Source: Cellvibrionales bacterium UBA1854
Lineage (GTDB): Bacteria; Pseudomonadota; Gammaproteobacteria; Pseudomonadales; Porticoccaceae
DNA length: 17,642 nt
Assembly (NCBI GenBank): GCA_002338445.1
Contig: DDII01000044.1
Coordinates: forward strand, 1 to 17,642
Direction of reading: 5' to 3'
Shown here: piece by piece, positions 1-8,274 of the stretch
How the letters are laid out: each line of letters opens with the position of its first letter
Numbering within the stretch: the first letter of the stretch is position 1
The notes under the pieces: generated by a model
Told to the model about the DNA's origin: nothing
The model's database searches: none
What the model saw: the letters and a program-made list of their open reading frames with translations, nothing else
Program-made: the position numbers and the translations under genes

Positions 1-439
1 CCACATCTGATACCGAAACAATAACACTTCTTGTCGTGGACTCTGTTCCATCACTAACATTCACCTGAATCTCGTAGTCATTCATTGCATCTGCATCTGA
101 TGGGGCCTCATAGTCTGGTGCGGTATTGAAAGTGATCAATCCGGAATCATTGTCGATCGAAAAAAGGGCTGCATCCTGCCCACCGGATATACTCAGCGTC
201 AAGGTATCACCAGAATCAGCATCAGAAACCACAGCTGTCAACACATTAATTTGATTCTCTTGGACAGTGACTGTGGAGGATATATCAATTGCAGGAGCGG
301 TATTGGCGGGCTCCGAAATAACTTGTGATGGGACACTGGGGGGCTGGCTATTATTACCGCCGCCTGATCCCCCTCCGCATGCAGATACAACAAGGAAATA
401 CATCCCTAATGCAGTAATTCTCAACGCCTGATTTTTCAT
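1..439 (-). CDS. Cadherin-domain lipoprotein, N-terminal part (runs off window)
   Basis: The gene starts at an ATG at 437-439 on the minus strand and stays open to the window edge, giving 146 visible residues. The N-terminus is a lipoprotein signal peptide with lipobox VSAC (Cys21), followed by a Gly/Asn/Ser/Pro-rich linker. From about residue 48 there is a cadherin-like beta-sandwich: a VQENQ start, a DADSGD segment, FSID, DYEAP and a final NVSDG, which match the calcium-binding pattern of bacterial cadherin repeats. A GAGGG ribosome site lies 3 bases before the ATG. The product is expected to be anchored in the outer membrane and to take part in calcium-dependent adhesion or protein-protein contact. 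It lies 85 bases downstream of the large secreted protein gene on the same strand, so co-transcription is possible. The C-terminus and any further domains are outside the window. Confidence 0.8.
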   Translation of the reverse strand, partial: MKNQALRITALGMYFLVVSACGGGSGGGNNSQPPSVPSQVISEPANTAPAIDISSTVTVQENQINVLTAVVSDADSGDTLTLSISGGQDAALFSIDNDSGLITFNTAPDYEAPSDADAMNDYEIQVNVSDGTESTTRSVIVSVSDV

Positions 440-524
440 AATCCCTCAATATTTACATTACCTCTAAAAGCAGACGAAACCAGATCGCTCAGAGTTATCG
501 TTGCTTAGAGTCAGCTGCTGCATC

Positions 525-3500
525 CTAGGGGTCAACTACCGCAAAACTTGATACCATTGAAGGGTGGCGATAACAGTAGTAGATGATAGAGTTGCCTTGA
601 TAATCTAGAGGCACTGTAAGCGTCATCGTCTGCCCGGTAATAATTGATCCGACTCCTCCGACCCGACCCGATGAAGAAGTGCTGGAAAGAATGATTTCCG
701 GATCTGCCTGACTCCAGCCTGACCCAATGTTAAACGGATGATTAGACCCCACTCCATCTGCAATAAATTTGTAGGTGGACCCTCTTTGCAGGGTCAATGT
801 TTTTGAAGCCCCATTTGCGGTGTCACTGAACAAGTAATATGGAGATGAGAAACCGATATCTCTGACGTATATGGTGATTTCTTGAGCCACGGCCACCACG
901 TTAACGGTTCTCGTAACCTGCGTCGCCGCATTACCCGCCTCATCAGTAACGTTATAGGTAACCATGTAGCTGCCAACCGTCGCAGTATCGACAGCTGATG
1001 CATCTACAACTACCGTCTCTCCAGAATCTGCAGTAGCACCAGGATCAATGTAGGGTTCATTCTGATTCACAGACACTGTCGCATCCCCTGTCAAAGTAAT
1101 CACGGGCGCAGTCACATCCGCTGGCGCAGCAGTTTTGCTCAAGTTATAGGTCCAGTAGTTATCCCCAGAGTAGTTGATCTGTAACGTCATTGTGGTAGCA
1201 GTGCTCGCCGAGATCTCATAGGTGATCTGGGAAGGCGCAGCGGTCGGACTAGACAGCTCACCATTGTTATTTGGCTTCGGCAAGCCAAGATAGGCTCCAA
1301 CCCCAGACAATGTTATAGTGTTGTACGGCGCAGCATCGGCAAAAGCATAGGTGGCAGAGGTACTGCCATCATGCGGTGATACCGGAGCCGCACAGGCATT
1401 ATTACCTCCTTGCCAATCCTCTACCCAAGTTGTCTCACCCAGAATATTAGAGAACGAACCATCTGATCCGAACATAAACAAATCATCCATGAGACACGCA
1501 CGTGTAGTCTCCTTTGCCTCATCCAGAAAGAAGTACTCAAAGCTGCCCTCAGCAGGACCTACACCCAATGGTGGACCACCCGCAGTGTAGGTCCAATACC
1601 CAACCAAATCAGATGCAACAAGAGAATTCTCAATAACGGGCTCAGAAGGAGCTACAGCAGCATCATCCGTCGTCGGTGTAAAGCTGAACCAGTTGATATT
1701 AAATCTACCAGACTTCGCCTCAATTTTCGCCGTATGCGTGCCCGCAGGAAGCGTTAGAACACGACCGGTTACTGTTTGGAAAGCCTGCCAATCACCAGTA
1801 TTAGGTATCGCAACCTCATCAACCCAGATATCGTTAATCAGCAAGCGAATACCCGGTAAACTACCACCGTTACTAGCTACCCGATACGACGCAGTGTAGT
1901 TGCCAGAGGCCGGAACATTAAAGCTGTACTCCAAAATTTCTCCAGCATCAATATACCCAACATTCTGACCAGCACCATCATCGCTCGTGGGTTCCTTCGC
2001 AACATCGAGATCAGTATTTGTATAGTCCTCTGCCTCAATCTTCACAATACCTGAATCAGAAGAACCACTTTCGCTATTGTTGCTATCCGAGAGTCCCCAC
2101 TGCGCCAGTGACCCTCCCTGATTGTCAACGAGATTAACAAAATGTTCATTGGATAACGTAGAGCTCCCGTCCGGCGCACTCCAGCTGCCATTCACATCGC
2201 CTAGCAAAATACCAACAATGTTTACATTATCTTCCTGAGGAAAAGTAAAGCTAGCCCCTCCTGAATCCCAGATAACCGAAGATGAGTTCGTCTTGAAGCC
2301 ACCTCTGCCTGAGTTAGCTGACTCGTCCCAGAAATCGTAATTTTCGGCTACAAACGCCCACCTCCGAGGTTCTGCTGTCTCCAGATTTACCGCCATCTTT
2401 AAAATAGCTAGAGCGTCTGCTGATGTAACTCTCCCATCACCGGTAATATCGGCTGCTATGTATTGGTAGGGCGACACTGGAGGGACAGTCGACGGGCCGG
2501 GACCGTCTGGATCTTGGTTCGGATTTATGCCCACTGCAATTTTCAAAGCAGCAAGGGCATCAGCAGAGCTTATGACGCTCCCAGATTCACTGCCAGAAAC
2601 AGGCTTTGTCGCTATGAGCTTATTACTTCCTTGCTGAGTTACAGCAAGATCAAACTCACCAAGGTTATTGCTGACGGACTGTTGTGTTACTGTCGAATCG
2701 GCACTGCTCGAAATACCTACGCTAACTTGATTTAGAAGAGTCTGATTTTTCCAGTGATAAACGATCCCTGATACATGAGCTGCTTCTTCAGTTGAACTGC
2801 CGGCTTCGCCATTAAGTTCTAGGTCGTCATTTGAATTGAATTGAACATCCTTAATGATTACTGATCGATCTCTATCTAAAATTTTTAGTAGAAGAGAGCT
2901 GTATGTTTCATCAGATGGGCGTGCCGGTATGTTAATTGTATAGGTTTTCTCAGACTCTCCGCTCACGGTAACCTTTTCAGAGTCAAACTGAGGATCAGCA
3001 TTGGGCCATGTTTGTCTTTCGAAGGTAAAACCGACCGACACATCTTCTCCCCCAGATGGGGTAGACCCAGTAAAAGAAACTGAGCCACCAGCAGCAAATG
3101 TCATAGGTATGATGGATGTGTTTGTGTTCTCAAAGCCAGCCCAGTTCTGAGCACTAGTTGGCCACATGTATGTGTTCTCGTCTTTTGTAGTTCCGTCGAA
3201 GGGCATCCAGATAGCAAATCGCGAGCTTTCCGAATCTGATGCGTCTCCGGCGCTGTCTTCGGTGACGCTACCGCCCTCAGCAGAGGTTACACGAACATTT
3301 TTGATGACGACCGCCGAACTTTGATCATTAAGATAAAAAATTAGAGATCTATACGTATTTGCGGCATCTTGAGCCGGTATCGTAATCGAGTAACTTGACT
3401 CAGCCTCACCGGTTATCGTGACAGAGGACGTATCGAATGCCGGTTCCACGTCTGGATGCGGAAGACGCTCGAACTTAAAGCGCACGCTGACGCCACCTCC

Positions 3501-5396
3501 ACCAGAGGGAACGGCTCCTGTAAATGTAAGTTCACCACCGTTGGGAAACCTGAAAGGATATAGTGCGGTATTTTGATTCGCGAACCCTGCCCAACCCTCT
3601 GAGTTTGCAGGCCAAGTAAAAGTGTCGGTGCTGGCATCATAAATAGCTCCACCAAAAGCTTCTGAAAAATCAGCAACTACCGCGGTTCCAGGTTCTATTA
3701 CATTAACTGTACGCGTGATTTGAGTCGCAACGTTATCCGAGGCATCAGTTACGTCATAAGTTACTGTGTAACTACCAATCTTGGAAGTATCAACGGCCGA
3801 TGAGTCAACTACTACCTCTTCGCCTGTATCCGAAGTCGCTCCCAAATCATCATAAGTACTATTGAGATAGATGGAGATACTGTCTCCACCTACAAGAGAT
3901 ATGATTGGTGCAACATTATCCTCTCCTGCTATTACTTTTGAGACTGTCCAATCGTCGAGTATTATCCCTTCCGTGCCATAAGTATTCGCGCCGGTGCGAA
4001 AAAGGAGGTAGTACGTGCCGGGCTCCGAAATAACAAATTGGCCCGGAGTGGCGGCACTATCACACCCTGTCAAAATAGCCTTGCCTGAATAAGTTGTTAC
4101 AGAGGGACAACTGGAGGTGTCATAGGCTCTGAGCACCCTTTGGTCACCAAAATATTCACTGTTCGCTTGCGGCTCATCTTTGCCAACATAAACTTCGCCC
4201 CATAGCTCCTCAATACCTGCATAGTCCATCTGCATATCAAATTGGTAAATTCCTGACGCCAATTGCGCTGAGGTGTAAATACCCATGTGCTTACTCCATG
4301 GTCCGGATACTGTTTCACTGAACGTCACTTTTCCATCATTGATGGTAACCACACCATTCCCATCAACATCAGGCCCATATTGGTTTACGACCGTCCAGCC
4401 TGTGGAGTCATCAAAGGAGCCATTCGTGAGAAGACTGGCACTTTCCAAATAAGACGATTCAACGTTCACTGTCCTAGTGATTTGTGTAGCCTGATTGTTT
4501 TCGCTGTCAGCCGCATTGTAAGTAACAATATAGGTCCCTGCTTTTGATGTGTCGACTGCAGATGAATCTATCTCAACTTCTTCTCCGGAATCGGTGATTG
4601 CTCCAAGATCGGTATATATGCTGTTTAGATAAACGGAGACAGTTTCAGCACCTTTGAGAGAAATAATGGGAGCAAAAGTATCGGACACATTAAAGAGTGT
4701 CCAATTATCAAGTATTACCCCCTTTGATCCATAGGTATTTGCGCCTGACCGAAACAGTAAGTAGTAGACGCCAGATTCCGATATCGTAAACTGCCCTGGA
4801 TTCGCACTCGAATCACAGCCTGATTCAGAGGCCTTTCCTGAATATGTAATAATGGAACTGCAGTCCCAGGAGTTGTAAGCCTTAATGACTTGCTGATCTC
4901 CGCTATACTCACTATTCGCCTGAGGTTCTGATTTTCCTATGTAGACCTCACCCCAAAGCTCGTTTATGTCGGCATAATCCATATCCATATCGAACTGATA
5001 GATGCCCGGATCAAGTTGGACGGACGTGTAGATACCCATGTGCTTTGTCCAGGAACCAGCAACAGTCTCGCTGAAAGTAGCTGTGCCATTCTCGATCGTA
5101 ACTACTCCGTTACCATCAACATCGATGCCATATTGGCTTACCACCGTCCAGCCAGAGGCATCATCAAATCCACCATTAGAGAGTAAATTTCCAGACTCGT
5201 TACCAAAAGTGTGTGCTGAAAATAAAAGTAGCAGGAGCGCACCATGTGTGTACTCATAGAATTTACTGAAAGTTTTACCGAAATATTGAACCATTCGAAT
5301 CCCCATAACTTTTAACAATCTAACTCCCCGAGACCGTATACGGCTGATTTGGAGCTCTAGATAAATATTTTCTGGTATTTTAGTGATTAAGATCAA
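525..5396 (-). CDS. Large secreted mosaic protein with CBM6, dockerin-like, Ig-like and cupredoxin modules
   Basis: This 1623-residue protein is predicted to be exported (hydrophobic core about 52-61, likely cleavage near 65). In order it has: a beta-sandwich module with a GxFDD start and a conserved Cys pair (70-237, Cys179/Cys194); a DUF5011/HYR-like Ig domain (241-312); a second copy of both (321-566); two related modules with a WPxxxxxWAGFxNxNT motif (about 570-703 and 725-853); a VYHW plus dockerin-like module (about 875-1070, complete calcium loop Asp983-Asp994); a carbohydrate-binding module family 6 (1119-1243); a conserved module with two Cys (about 1257-1424); a third Ig domain (1426-1500); and a cupredoxin (1505-1623) with His1553, Cys1608, His1611 and Met1614. 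No catalytic domain is recognised. I infer a surface or secreted glycan-binding protein. The start is uncertain: TTG at 5396 has GGAG five bases upstream, but ATG at 5294, just before the signal peptide, has GGGGA. Confidence 0.88.
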   Translation of the reverse strand: MILITKIPENIYLELQISRIRSRGVRLLKVMGIRMVQYFGKTFSKFYEYTHGALLLLLFSAHTFGNESGNLLSNGGFDDASGWTVVSQYGIDVDGNGVVTIENGTATFSETVAGSWTKHMGIYTSVQLDPGIYQFDMDMDYADINELWGEVYIGKSEPQANSEYSGDQQVIKAYNSWDCSSIITYSGKASESGCDSSANPGQFTISESGVYYLLFRSGANTYGSKGVILDNWTLFNVSDTFAPIISLKGAETVSVYLNSIYTDLGAITDSGEEVEIDSSAVDTSKAGTYIVTYNAADSENNQATQITRTVNVESSYLESASLLTNGSFDDSTGWTVVNQYGPDVDGNGVVTINDGKVTFSETVSGPWSKHMGIYTSAQLASGIYQFDMQMDYAGIEELWGEVYVGKDEPQANSEYFGDQRVLRAYDTSSCPSVTTYSGKAILTGCDSAATPGQFVISEPGTYYLLFRTGANTYGTEGIILDDWTVSKVIAGEDNVAPIISLVGGDSISIYLNSTYDDLGATSDTGEEVVVDSSAVDTSKIGSYTVTYDVTDASDNVATQITRTVNVIEPGTAVVADFSEAFGGAIYDASTDTFTWPANSEGWAGFANQNTALYPFRFPNGGELTFTGAVPSGGGGVSVRFKFERLPHPDVEPAFDTSSVTITGEAESSYSITIPAQDAANTYRSLIFYLNDQSSAVVIKNVRVTSAEGGSVTEDSAGDASDSESSRFAIWMPFDGTTKDENTYMWPTSAQNWAGFENTNTSIIPMTFAAGGSVSFTGSTPSGGEDVSVGFTFERQTWPNADPQFDSEKVTVSGESEKTYTINIPARPSDETYSSLLLKILDRDRSVIIKDVQFNSNDDLELNGEAGSSTEEAAHVSGIVYHWKNQTLLNQVSVGISSSADSTVTQQSVSNNLGEFDLAVTQQGSNKLIATKPVSGSESGSVISSADALAALKIAVGINPNQDPDGPGPSTVPPVSPYQYIAADITGDGRVTSADALAILKMAVNLETAEPRRWAFVAENYDFWDESANSGRGGFKTNSSSVIWDSGGASFTFPQEDNVNIVGILLGDVNGSWSAPDGSSTLSNEHFVNLVDNQGGSLAQWGLSDSNNSESGSSDSGIVKIEAEDYTNTDLDVAKEPTSDDGAGQNVGYIDAGEILEYSFNVPASGNYTASYRVASNGGSLPGIRLLINDIWVDEVAIPNTGDWQAFQTVTGRVLTLPAGTHTAKIEAKSGRFNINWFSFTPTTDDAAVAPSEPVIENSLVASDLVGYWTYTAGGPPLGVGPAEGSFEYFFLDEAKETTRACLMDDLFMFGSDGSFSNILGETTWVEDWQGGNNACAAPVSPHDGSTSATYAFADAAPYNTITLSGVGAYLGLPKPNNNGELSSPTAAPSQITYEISASTATTMTLQINYSGDNYWTYNLSKTAAPADVTAPVITLTGDATVSVNQNEPYIDPGATADSGETVVVDASAVDTATVGSYMVTYNVTDEAGNAATQVTRTVNVVAVAQEITIYVRDIGFSSPYYLFSDTANGASKTLTLQRGSTYKFIADGVGSNHPFNIGSGWSQADPEIILSSTSSSGRVGGVGSIITGQTMTLTVPLDYQGNSIIYYCYRHPSMVSSFAVVDP

Positions 5397-5749
5397 TCAT
5401 TCTCCGATTTAATGATGTGTTAGATAAATGTGAGGCAAATACCTGGTACTAATTATGCTTTAGCAAAATCCGTAACGTTTTTTTTAAATCGTTCTTACAA
5501 TTTATATTAATAGATATCGCGTTCCGCAGAAAAAATTTATTTGAGTACCATCATTACATTTATCGGTCCAAAATCAAATAAGCGTTTTTAGTGAGTCTCC
5601 GACATAAGCCAACAACAACATTTTTTTTTAAGTTTTTGGTCCTTTTGATATTTGCTGTTGCTACTTCACGTACTACTATAGATTCTTGAACAAAGACTCC
5701 AAAAGCTTTTTTAAGACATCTTTGTAGTGACTTATCGGAAACAAAGAGC
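5397..5749. other. A+T-rich divergent intergenic region, no gene seen
   Basis: This stretch separates the minus-strand mosaic protein gene from the plus-strand Nudix gene, so both promoters should lie here. It is rich in T runs on the plus strand (for example near 5478-5485 and 5621-5630). I see no RNA gene and no strong sigma-70 pair. A minus-strand 63-codon reading frame at 5560-5751 has no ribosome site and no recognisable family, and I do not call it. An out-of-frame ATG at 5398-5400 (minus) opens a six-codon frame overlapping the TTG start of the mosaic gene. Confidence 0.6.
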
Positions 5750-6511
5750 ATGGTATCGAGTAAAAGTCGCGAGATTCTTGATGACAGAAATAAAGATTCT
5801 CACCTTTACATCAGTCGTAGCGAAATTCGGACGTCTGGCCGTGCGGTGCGCCCACGAGACTCATCCACGCTAATCTTGGTAAGAACTGATTCAGGCAAAC
5901 CTAGGCTGTTGATGGGTAAGAGATCCCCAAGACACAAATTTATGCCGAATAAGTTTGTGTTCCCTGGTGGGGTGGTAGACCGCTCGGACAGTCGGGTTCA
6001 TGCGAAAGCGAGCTTGCAGTTAGGAGTTTTAAAAAGGTTAAAGAAGGGATGCAGCGCAGCGAGGGCAAGGGCGTTGGCCATTGCAGCGATAAGAGAGACT
6101 TTTGAAGAAACCGGTTTAGTAGTTGGGAAGAGAGAAGATAAATTGTTGTGTATCCAGTCTCCGATCTGGAAAAAGTTTTTGAGCTCTGGGGCGAATCCTA
6201 GACTGGATCAGTTACAATACATAGCACGCGCGATAACTCCCCCATACCGAAGTCGTCGGTATGATGCTCGTTTCTTTTTGATGTGTTCGGACCGGTTTAT
6301 CCTTGAGCAAAAAATAAATCAGAACTCGACGGACGAATTGTCAAACATTTCTTGGTTCACACTGGATGAGGCCAGGTCTTTACAGTTGCCGCATATCACT
6401 AGAATTATTCTTGAAGAGGTTGAAAAACGTATTTCAACTCATTCGGATTTTGAGGTCCCTGGACCATTTATTCATTTTAGGTATGGAAAGCTTGTGAGAG
6501 ATTTGCAGTGA
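5750..6511 (+). CDS. Nudix hydrolase, NUDT19/CoA-diphosphatase-like
   Basis: The 253-residue protein carries a split Nudix motif. FVFPGGVVD at residues 69-77 is the glycine half, and RETFEETGL at 115-123 is the metal-binding helix, with Glu116, Glu119 and Glu120 as the usual magnesium ligands. About 40 residues separate the halves, where the classical Nudix box has them contiguous. This insertion is known from the NUDT19/RP2 branch, some of which hydrolyse CoA and acyl-CoA to 4'-phosphopantetheine species and 3',5'-ADP. MGKRSPRHKFMP (55-66) and YRSRRYDARFF further on also fit that branch. The CoA-diphosphatase role is inferred from family resemblance; other nucleotide-linked substrates are possible. 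The start is ATG 5750, preceded by an AAAGAG stretch that sits close to it, so it is only moderately supported. The gene converges on the glycosyltransferase gene with 12 bases between stops. Confidence 0.85.
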   Translation: MVSSKSREILDDRNKDSHLYISRSEIRTSGRAVRPRDSSTLILVRTDSGKPRLLMGKRSPRHKFMPNKFVFPGGVVDRSDSRVHAKASLQLGVLKRLKKGCSAARARALAIAAIRETFEETGLVVGKREDKLLCIQSPIWKKFLSSGANPRLDQLQYIARAITPPYRSRRYDARFFLMCSDRFILEQKINQNSTDELSNISWFTLDEARSLQLPHITRIILEEVEKRISTHSDFEVPGPFIHFRYGKLVRDLQ

Positions 6512-6523
6512 ATTTGCGCACAA

Positions 6524-7252
6524 TTAGAACCAATAATCTTTGATCCATGTTGCAGGTTCGAATCGTCGGTACCATTTTCCGCTTTTTCCAAGGGCCGCGT
6601 TATGTGGATCGGGCTTACCATGAAACACAATGAATCTTGCATCATGCGGGACTGCAGTTTCTCGCGAAGTGATAAGTGAAAATGGCTTTATGCAGTGTCG
6701 CTTAAAACTTCGACACCAGCTGTCTGGCCAATAGGAGAGAGCATTTTTGCCAATTAGTTTTGCAGAAAGGTATTCTTGCTCATTTCGATAGGTCTTTTTG
6801 ATGCGTTCACATTTGTCCTCAAATTCACTGACAATGTCCGGATGCGAGCCAATTTCAAACCGATAAACGGAGGAATTTCCAGTTCCATCGTGTTTTAACC
6901 AATCCCGTATGATTACAACGTCACCAAAATAATCAAAGAAATCATCTATGGGCCCAGTGATAATTAAATCTAGGTCGAGACACAGAACCTGTCCCTTAAG
7001 GTCGTAAAGTTTTTTTGAGAAAACACCCAACTTGTTCCAGCCGCGCTCGGGCCCACTCAACTTGGTTTTAAGTTCAGGTAGAGGATAATGATTTATCTGT
7101 GACACCAATCCATTGGGGTCGTCAGTCAGGCAAACAAACCGAAAGGGCCGAGCAAGATTTCGTTTCACCATGGCGTATAGCACATTTACATATTTCGCAG
7201 GATACTTTGTACCCCATTTCATGCAAAGAACATTTACTCTATTTTCCTCCAT
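6524..7252 (-). CDS. Glycosyltransferase-like protein with DxD motif
   Basis: This 242-residue soluble protein has the layout of a small GT-A fold nucleotide-sugar transferase. The N-terminus VNVLCMKWGTKYP (7-19) is a typical first strand and sugar-nucleotide loop. CLTDD (41-45) follows, then GWNKLGVF (71-78). LCLDLDLIITGPID (90-103) contains the DxD motif (Asp93, Asp95) that binds metal and the donor diphosphate. NEQEYL (157-162) and FHGKPDPH (210-217) resemble the acceptor and C-terminal metal-binding segments of GT8-like enzymes. There is no signal peptide or membrane segment, so it should act in the cytoplasm. Donor and acceptor cannot be read from sequence, and no sugar-nucleotide or polysaccharide cluster surrounds it. 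The start is well fixed by GGAGGAG six bases upstream. The SDR gene lies 139 bases upstream on the same strand. Confidence 0.75.
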   Translation of the reverse strand: MEENRVNVLCMKWGTKYPAKYVNVLYAMVKRNLARPFRFVCLTDDPNGLVSQINHYPLPELKTKLSGPERGWNKLGVFSKKLYDLKGQVLCLDLDLIITGPIDDFFDYFGDVVIIRDWLKHDGTGNSSVYRFEIGSHPDIVSEFEDKCERIKKTYRNEQEYLSAKLIGKNALSYWPDSWCRSFKRHCIKPFSLITSRETAVPHDARFIVFHGKPDPHNAALGKSGKWYRRFEPATWIKDYWF

Positions 7253-7258
7253 TTAAGG

Positions 7259-7265
7259 CTCCTCC
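7259..7265 (-). promoter_or_regulatory. Strong ribosome binding site of the glycosyltransferase gene
   Basis: Reading the minus strand, GGAGGAG sits six bases before the ATG at 7252. It is the best Shine-Dalgarno match among the minus-strand genes of the window and fixes that start. A second GGAGG overlaps the start codon itself but has no in-frame start at a suitable distance downstream. Confidence 0.75.
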
Positions 7266-7391
7266 GCAGGCTAAGTATCTTGATCAAACATTTTAGATAC
7301 ATCTTGGAGCTCATTCTGAGCTTGTTCGATAATATGTCCTTTTTTTGCATCCAAAATTATAGATGAGGCATGTGAATATACAGAAAAAACT

Positions 7392-8123
7392 TCAGAATTT
7401 TTCACTCCAGGGTCGGATATCTAGTTCAAGTGTCCAAGTGGTTTTTGGCTGTTTGTAAAGTGTAACGTAATTTTCAGCAAGGTCGGCGGGTTCAATGATC
7501 CCTTGCTTTATCTTTAACGTCTCATAATCTGGATGGTTTTGGCGTATCCAAAGGGTATCCACTGCCCCGTCTATAATCACATGAGCCACATGAATATTCT
7601 GTGGTCCGAGTTCCCGAGCCATACTATGGGCGAGAGCTCGAAGGCCATGTTTTGCACTTGCAAAGGCGGCAAAGCCAGCCGACCCACGAACACTAGCCGT
7701 TGCGCCCGAAAATAGGATGGTGCCTCTCTGGCGTTTTATCATATATCTAGCGGCCTCGCGGCCAGTTAAAAAACCTGCGTAACAAGCCATTTCCCAAATC
7801 TTATAAAACTTTCGGGTGTCAGTCTCTAGCAACTTCATTGGGACATTTGCACCTACATTAAATATCACAACCTCAATTATCCCGATTTCCTTCTCTATTT
7901 GGGAAAACAAATCTATAACTGCATCCTCTTTTCGAGCATCGCAACTAAAGGCATGTGCAATTAACCTCTTGGTATTCAATTCTTCTATCAGCGGCGTTAA
8001 TTTTTTACCATTACGTCGAGCGCCGCATACGATAAGACCCTCTTGAGCGAATTTTCTCATGATTGCCATTCCAATACCGTCGCCGGCTCCGACTATAAGT
8101 GCCACTTTGTCTCGATTTTTCAT
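7392..8123 (-). CDS. Short-chain dehydrogenase/reductase homologue with Phe in place of catalytic Tyr
   Basis: The 243-residue protein has a classical SDR Rossmann fold. The dinucleotide-binding glycine motif is G12-A-G-D-G16-I-G18, the CDA motif (61-63) follows the fourth strand, and NVGAN (89-93) stands for the usual NAG. The active site is altered: YxxxK is FASAK (Phe154, Lys158), and the position 13 residues before Phe154, normally the catalytic Ser, is Ala141, with Ser139 and Thr142 nearby. From memory, a set of proteobacterial SDR-like proteins shares an FAxFAxAKHxLRAL segment, so this is probably a family trait and not a recent mutation. Standard hydride-transfer chemistry using Tyr is therefore doubtful; the protein may use another proton donor or mainly bind nucleotide. 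The gene is divergent from the beta-oxidation gene. A weak GGGA precedes the ATG at 8123. Confidence 0.85.
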   Translation of the reverse strand: MKNRDKVALIVGAGDGIGMAIMRKFAQEGLIVCGARRNGKKLTPLIEELNTKRLIAHAFSCDARKEDAVIDLFSQIEKEIGIIEVVIFNVGANVPMKLLETDTRKFYKIWEMACYAGFLTGREAARYMIKRQRGTILFSGATASVRGSAGFAAFASAKHGLRALAHSMARELGPQNIHVAHVIIDGAVDTLWIRQNHPDYETLKIKQGIIEPADLAENYVTLYKQPKTTWTLELDIRPWSEKF

Positions 8124-8244
8124 TCTGATGTCCCAATTTTAAAATATGCTGGTATCAATAAGATAATGCTACAACCGTTAATTTAGGATTATCAACTGGC
8201 ATCGGCGATTATTTGTTACAATTCTTTGCACCTACAATATTTGT

Positions 8245-8274
8245 TTTACCATTTTTGGGGTGGAGGTGTATAAA
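8245..8274 (+). promoter_or_regulatory. Candidate sigma-70 promoter for the beta-oxidation gene
   Basis: TTTACC (8245-8250) and TATAAA (8269-8274) are separated by 18 bases, with four and five matches to the -35 and -10 consensus. Transcription would begin near 8281. This lies downstream of the GTG at 8260 and so favours the ATG at 8311 as the start of translation. Confidence 0.4.

Noticed and set aside
1351..5259. Several plus- and minus-strand frames of 60 to 90 codons inside the mosaic protein gene
   Set aside because: All are shadows of the long minus-strand frame, with no ribosome sites and no recognisable domains.
5560..5751. Minus-strand 63-codon frame between the mosaic protein and Nudix genes
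   Set aside because: It has no ribosome site, no recognisable family and a basic low-complexity composition, and it overlaps the Nudix start.
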